The notes under the pieces were generated by a model. It saw only the letters and a program-made list of their open reading frames with translations. It was not told the origin of the DNA and ran no database searches. A stretch of 64,000 nucleotides of DNA from Caloranaerobacter sp050286925 (GTDB taxonomy: Bacteria; Bacillota; Clostridia; Tissierellales; Thermohalobacteraceae): positions 1-64,000 of the forward strand of contig NZ_JBFWFX010000008.1 of the NCBI RefSeq assembly GCF_050286925.1, given 5' to 3'. Numbering within the stretch: position 1 is the first letter of the stretch; each line of letters begins with the position of its first letter. Both the position numbers and the translations under genes were made by a program. Positions 61,101 to 64,000 of this stretch are shown piece after piece.

Positions 61101-62261
61101 TTGAAAAAATTAATAAATATAACAGGAATGGTAGTGATTGTACTTTTGCTTTTGATTGGATGTAATAAAACAGAAGAGATAGCTAATAGTGAAATATCAG
61201 TTGTTGATGAAGGTGCTAATAAGGTAGAAGAAACAGATGATATTATGGATAAAAAAGATAATAAAAAAGATAATAAAGAAGATAATAAAGAAGATAATAA
61301 AGAAGATAATAAGCCAGAGAATCCTTTTGAAAAAATAGATTTGTCGAAAAAGCCAAATGAAGCAGGACAAATAATGATACTTATGTATCATAATATTGGT
61401 AAAAAGGAAAGTGAATGGGTTAGAACGGTTGAGAATTTTAAAAGGGATTTAAAGGTATTATATGAAAAAGGATATAGACCTATAAGTCTTAAAGATTTTG
61501 TAAACAATAATATAGATATTGAGGCTGGTTATACACCTGTAGTCATTACTTTTGATGATGGTAATAAAAACAATTTTAATATAATTTTAAAAGATGGTGA
61601 AAAAATAATTGATCCTAATTGTGCAGTAGGTATTTTGGAAGAGTTTCATGAAAAGCATCCTGATTTTCCTTTAAAGGCAACATTTTTTACATTTGGGGAA
61701 AATCCTTTTAGGCAAAAAGAATTTGTAGAGTATAAGCTTAAATATCTGATTGAAAAGGGGTTAGATATAGGCAATCATACAATTGGGCATAATAACTTTA
61801 CTAATTTAAATTCTAGCAGTATACAAAGGGTGATTGCTGAAAATGTTAAGTTTTTAAATAGCATTTTAAAAGATTATGAAGTGAATACTTTAGCTCTTCC
61901 ATACGGAAGTAGGCCTAAAAATAAAGAAAATGAAGTTTATTTAAGAAAAGGTGAGTATAATGGAACTAGCTATAATAATATAGCTATATTAAATGTAGGA
62001 TGGAAACCTTCATATTCACCAATAGATAAGAGATTTAATCCTTATTCATTACCAAGAGTTAGGGCAAGTGAAATTAAAGTTGATAATGTAGGCCTTTATA
62101 ATTGGCTAGAATATTTTGATAAATTTCCTGAAAAAAGATTTATTAGTGATGGTAATCCAGATATTATCACTGTGCCTAAAAAATTTGAGGATATTGTAGA
62201 TAAAGATAAATTGAATGGTAAGTTGCTTTATATTTATGAAGAAAATGAAGAAAAGGAGTAA
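61101..62261 (+). CDS. Lipoprotein polysaccharide deacetylase
   Basis: A 386-residue membrane-anchored NodB-type deacetylase. Signal peptide with lipobox LLIGC, then a low-complexity linker of repeated DNK(E/K) units (about 52-72), then the deacetylase: MILMYHNIG, VVITFDDGNKNNF (catalytic Asp pair), GNHTIGHNNF (zinc histidines), TLALPYGSRP. It would remove acetyl groups from cell-wall polymers. I start at TTG 61101, 4-5 bases after AGGAGGAGA. The linker is encoded by a near-perfect DNA repeat prone to slippage. Confidence 0.88.
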   Translation: MKKLINITGMVVIVLLLLIGCNKTEEIANSEISVVDEGANKVEETDDIMDKKDNKKDNKEDNKEDNKEDNKPENPFEKIDLSKKPNEAGQIMILMYHNIGKKESEWVRTVENFKRDLKVLYEKGYRPISLKDFVNNNIDIEAGYTPVVITFDDGNKNNFNIILKDGEKIIDPNCAVGILEEFHEKHPDFPLKATFFTFGENPFRQKEFVEYKLKYLIEKGLDIGNHTIGHNNFTNLNSSSIQRVIAENVKFLNSILKDYEVNTLALPYGSRPKNKENEVYLRKGEYNGTSYNNIAILNVGWKPSYSPIDKRFNPYSLPRVRASEIKVDNVGLYNWLEYFDKFPEKRFISDGNPDIITVPKKFEDIVDKDKLNGKLLYIYEENEEKE

Positions 62262-62279
62262 AATTTACTCCTTTTTTTT
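62251..62279 (+). terminator. Terminator after deacetylase
   Basis: AAAAGGAGTAAA/TTTACTCCTTTT stem around the stop codon, then eight Ts. Confidence 0.88.
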
Positions 62280-62296
62280 CATGCTTTTAAACCATT

Positions 62297-62977
62297 CTAA
62301 ACAGATTCAGCTTTTAATTTACTTTCTCTATTATTATCATCTTTTAGATATTCCATCTTTGATATAGAAACTTCATATGCAACTTTATTTAATACTTCAC
62401 CATCTGGAAGTTTCTTTTGGTATTCTCTACTTTGAATTCTTCCCCATAATCTGATATGATCACCAACTCTTAATTTTTCAGAAAACCTTGCATTTCTCCC
62501 CCAAGCAATACAAGGTATGTAATCCGATTTGTTATAAGGTCTATTTACTGCAATAAGCAAATCAGTGATTTCTCTACCAAATGGTGTAGTTCTATATACA
62601 GGTTGTTTGCAAATATAGCCATCTAAGAAGATTTCATTTGGTTTACGTTTAAGTTCTGAAAGCTTTTCATCATCATTAGGTAAGTAAACATCTCTTGCAA
62701 AAACTGTCAATAGAAGTCTATTGTTTCCGTCTGAATACCTATTATAAGATCTTAATTGACCTTCAATTACAAGTTCTACACCTGGTTTCAATTCTATTCC
62801 AACAAAAAGTCTTTCAGAAATAGTAACTGGCAATACATCTGAATTTTCACTTAGTCTAGGAACTTTAATATAGAATGTATAAAAACCTTCTCCGTACATT
62901 TGATGACTGAATTCAAGTTCAGTAACTATTTTTCCAACTATTGTTACAAAATTAGTTTGAATAACCTTATCAACCAT
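62297..62977 (-). CDS. Tandem OB-fold single-stranded DNA-binding protein
   Basis: A 226-residue protein with two SSB-like OB folds in a row. The first (about 6-105) reads VTIVGKIVTELEFSH, FYTFYIKVPRLS, LVIEGQLRSYNR. The second (about 112-212) reads FLDGYICKQPVYRTTPFGREITDLLIAVNRPYNKSDYIPCIAWGRNA, HIRLWGRIQSREY. A normal SSB has one fold and an acidic C-terminal tip; here the tip is absent. It may act as a dimer in place of a tetramer, or in a special process. Site AAAGGGGAG. Confidence 0.85.
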   Translation of the reverse strand: MVDKVIQTNFVTIVGKIVTELEFSHQMYGEGFYTFYIKVPRLSENSDVLPVTISERLFVGIELKPGVELVIEGQLRSYNRYSDGNNRLLLTVFARDVYLPNDDEKLSELKRKPNEIFLDGYICKQPVYRTTPFGREITDLLIAVNRPYNKSDYIPCIAWGRNARFSEKLRVGDHIRLWGRIQSREYQKKLPDGEVLNKVAYEVSISKMEYLKDDNNRESKLKAESV

Positions 62978-63207
62978 TTGCTTCCCACTCCCCTTTATAT
63001 CTTACGTTTTTTGGACTAATCTACAACTATAATATTCACTATAAATTAATAATATGAATACTTTTGTTTCTACTGGTACGATATTTTTTCTTAAGTAATT
63101 GAAAATAAGGTTAAAATTATGAATTCAAAATTCCTTATATTATATTTGACAAATAATAAAAAAATCCTTCAAAATTCCCAAAAAATATATATTATTCTTT
63201 CAAATAG

Positions 63208-63352
63208 CATGTCAAACTTTTGACAAGCTCGTGGTTGTTAGCTATCAGCCTGCTCTTTATAGATGTAATATTTGAGCTTTTAGTTTTTTCTAAATTCTTT
63301 TGCATGAACGTTATTCTCATAAATATTTTATTTTGTCTACAGCCTGATTTTA
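63208..63352. repeat. Dispersed palindromic element R2, copy T
   Basis: TTTGACAAGCTC at the left and ATTTTGTCTACAGCCTG at the right are the R2 ends. The right arm AAATTCTTTTGCATGAACG and TTATTCTCATAAA aligns with 8450-8490 of copy P. Surrounding 62978-63207 is AT-rich with no gene recognised. Confidence 0.65.
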
Positions 63353-63354
63353 TT

Positions 63355-63478
63355 ATTTATAATCTATAAAAAAATATATACCTTATTAAAGCATGGATAA
63401 TTTAATAAGGTATATATTTTCCGTTTATGGATATAGGAAAATCATACTTATAATTTATTTAAATCGAAGATTTAGTTC
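63355..63478 (-). repeat. Dispersed element R1, copy E
   Basis: One end ATAGATTATAAA-like, the other ATTTTCCGTTTATGGATAT followed by the hairpin-end sequence TTATTTAAATCGAAGATTT. The interior carries a perfect 15-bp stem TATATACCTTATTAA/TTAATAAGGTATATA around GCATGGATAA. It abuts the 3' end of the truncated MurE-like gene. Confidence 0.75.
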
Positions 63479-63483
63479 TAATT

Positions 63484-64000
63484 TTATTTTATGCCATTAA
63501 ACAAAACAAGCGATTTTTTTATAATCTCAACATTTATATTCAAACATAAAGCTACTGCTATTGATGCTAAAGCATTATAAATATTATGTTCTCCTAAAAG
63601 TTTTAAAGTAATAGGAAATTCTAATGTATCTATGTCTATTCCTTGAATTGTAGTAAGGCTTCTTTGCAGACAAACGACAAGATTAATATGCTCCTTTATC
63701 GAAATACTTGAGGCAGTTAAACTTGCTTTATTATTCAAACCATATGTAACAACCAAAGCTTTACTATTGCCCTCTATTAATTTCAAAGCATTACTGTCAT
63801 CTATATTAATTATAGCTATTTTACCTTTATCAAGTTCATGAAATAGTTTTTTTTGCATTTTCAAAAAATCTTTACTATTTCTATAACAATCTAAATACTC
63901 ATTTTCAATACTTGTATGCACTGCAATATCAAATTTAAAATCATGTATTTTATTAAAATCTAATATATAAGAAGAAACTTCCATAATAACTATCTGAACT
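63484..64000 (-). pseudogene. MurE-like Mur ligase, 3'-truncated and cut by window edge
   Basis: The frame is open to the window end and reads VQIVIMEVSSYILDF, then DIAVHTSIENEYLDCYRNSKD, IINIDDSNALKLIE, and LLGEHNIYNALASIAVAL. These match the central domain of MurE (MEVSSHAL, the Asp/Asn loop, G.HNxxNALAAxA). A complete MurE would continue for a further C-terminal domain of about 150 residues starting near FxGxxGR. Here it stops after LVLFNGIK, at the border of R1 copy E. The missing C-terminal domain would remove the amino-acid-binding site, so it is probably a dead or repurposed duplicate. Confidence 0.7.

Overview
The window is AT-rich DNA from a low-GC, Gram-positive, spore-forming anaerobe of the Clostridia type; a Tissierellales-like lineage is my guess. 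The evidence is an alpha/beta small acid-soluble spore protein gene, two T-box leaders, a Mn2+ riboswitch, a cobalamin riboswitch, lipoprotein signals and frequent TTG/GTG starts with strong GGAGG sites. Two in-frame UGA codons at redox-cysteine positions imply that the organism makes selenoproteins. I see no rRNA, tRNA, CRISPR, prophage or transposase.

Layout. 1-1960 is a decayed accessory stretch with a frameshifted winged-helix gene, a broken nucleotidyltransferase-partner gene, dispersed repeats and one small membrane protein. 1961-9840 holds a secreted subtilisin, a DEAD-box helicase, a parvulin PPIase, a PAP2 phosphatase, a riboswitch-controlled manganese exporter and a membrane M28 peptidase. 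9879-11689 (minus strand) is an ArsR-type metalloid operon: arsR, a UGA-containing ArsP/UPF0718 permease, a CxxC thioredoxin-like protein and a UGA-containing thioredoxin-like protein. 11887-17197 holds a YhaO/YhaN (SbcD/SbcC-like) pair, a metallophosphoesterase and a CYTH protein. 17368-26702 holds NhaC, an M48 protease, a methyltransferase, a small ABC transporter locus and several unassigned small genes. 26856-35202 holds the TldD/TldE pair, ndk, a nitrilase-family amidase, ppsA and a LysM-M14 peptidoglycan peptidase.

35370-44146 is one cobalamin-salvage unit: a consensus promoter, a B12 riboswitch with terminator, then cbiB, cobD, btuF, btuC, btuD, cobU, cobS, cobC, cblT and cblS. It imports corrinoid, attaches the aminopropanol arm, activates cobinamide and joins it to imported, kinase-activated alpha-ribazole. 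cobT and the corrin-ring genes are absent here.

44277-64000 holds an acetyltransferase, an MFS exporter, two divergent DegV proteins, an AIM24-like protein, T-box-controlled trpS and valS, pgsA, folC, two genes whose ribosome binding sites lie in hairpins, a DUF4364 regulator, a spore SASP, a QueG-like ferredoxin protein, a lipoprotein polysaccharide deacetylase, a tandem OB-fold SSB-like protein and a 3'-truncated MurE-like gene.

Two families of dispersed non-coding elements run through the intergenic spaces. R1 has TATAATTTCC-type inverted ends and a hairpin; R2 is a long imperfect palindrome with TGTTGACAAA-type ends. Two R1 copies 47 kb apart are 141/142 identical in inverted orientation. 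R1 ends form the leader just before several start codons, and R1 copies abut two truncated genes.
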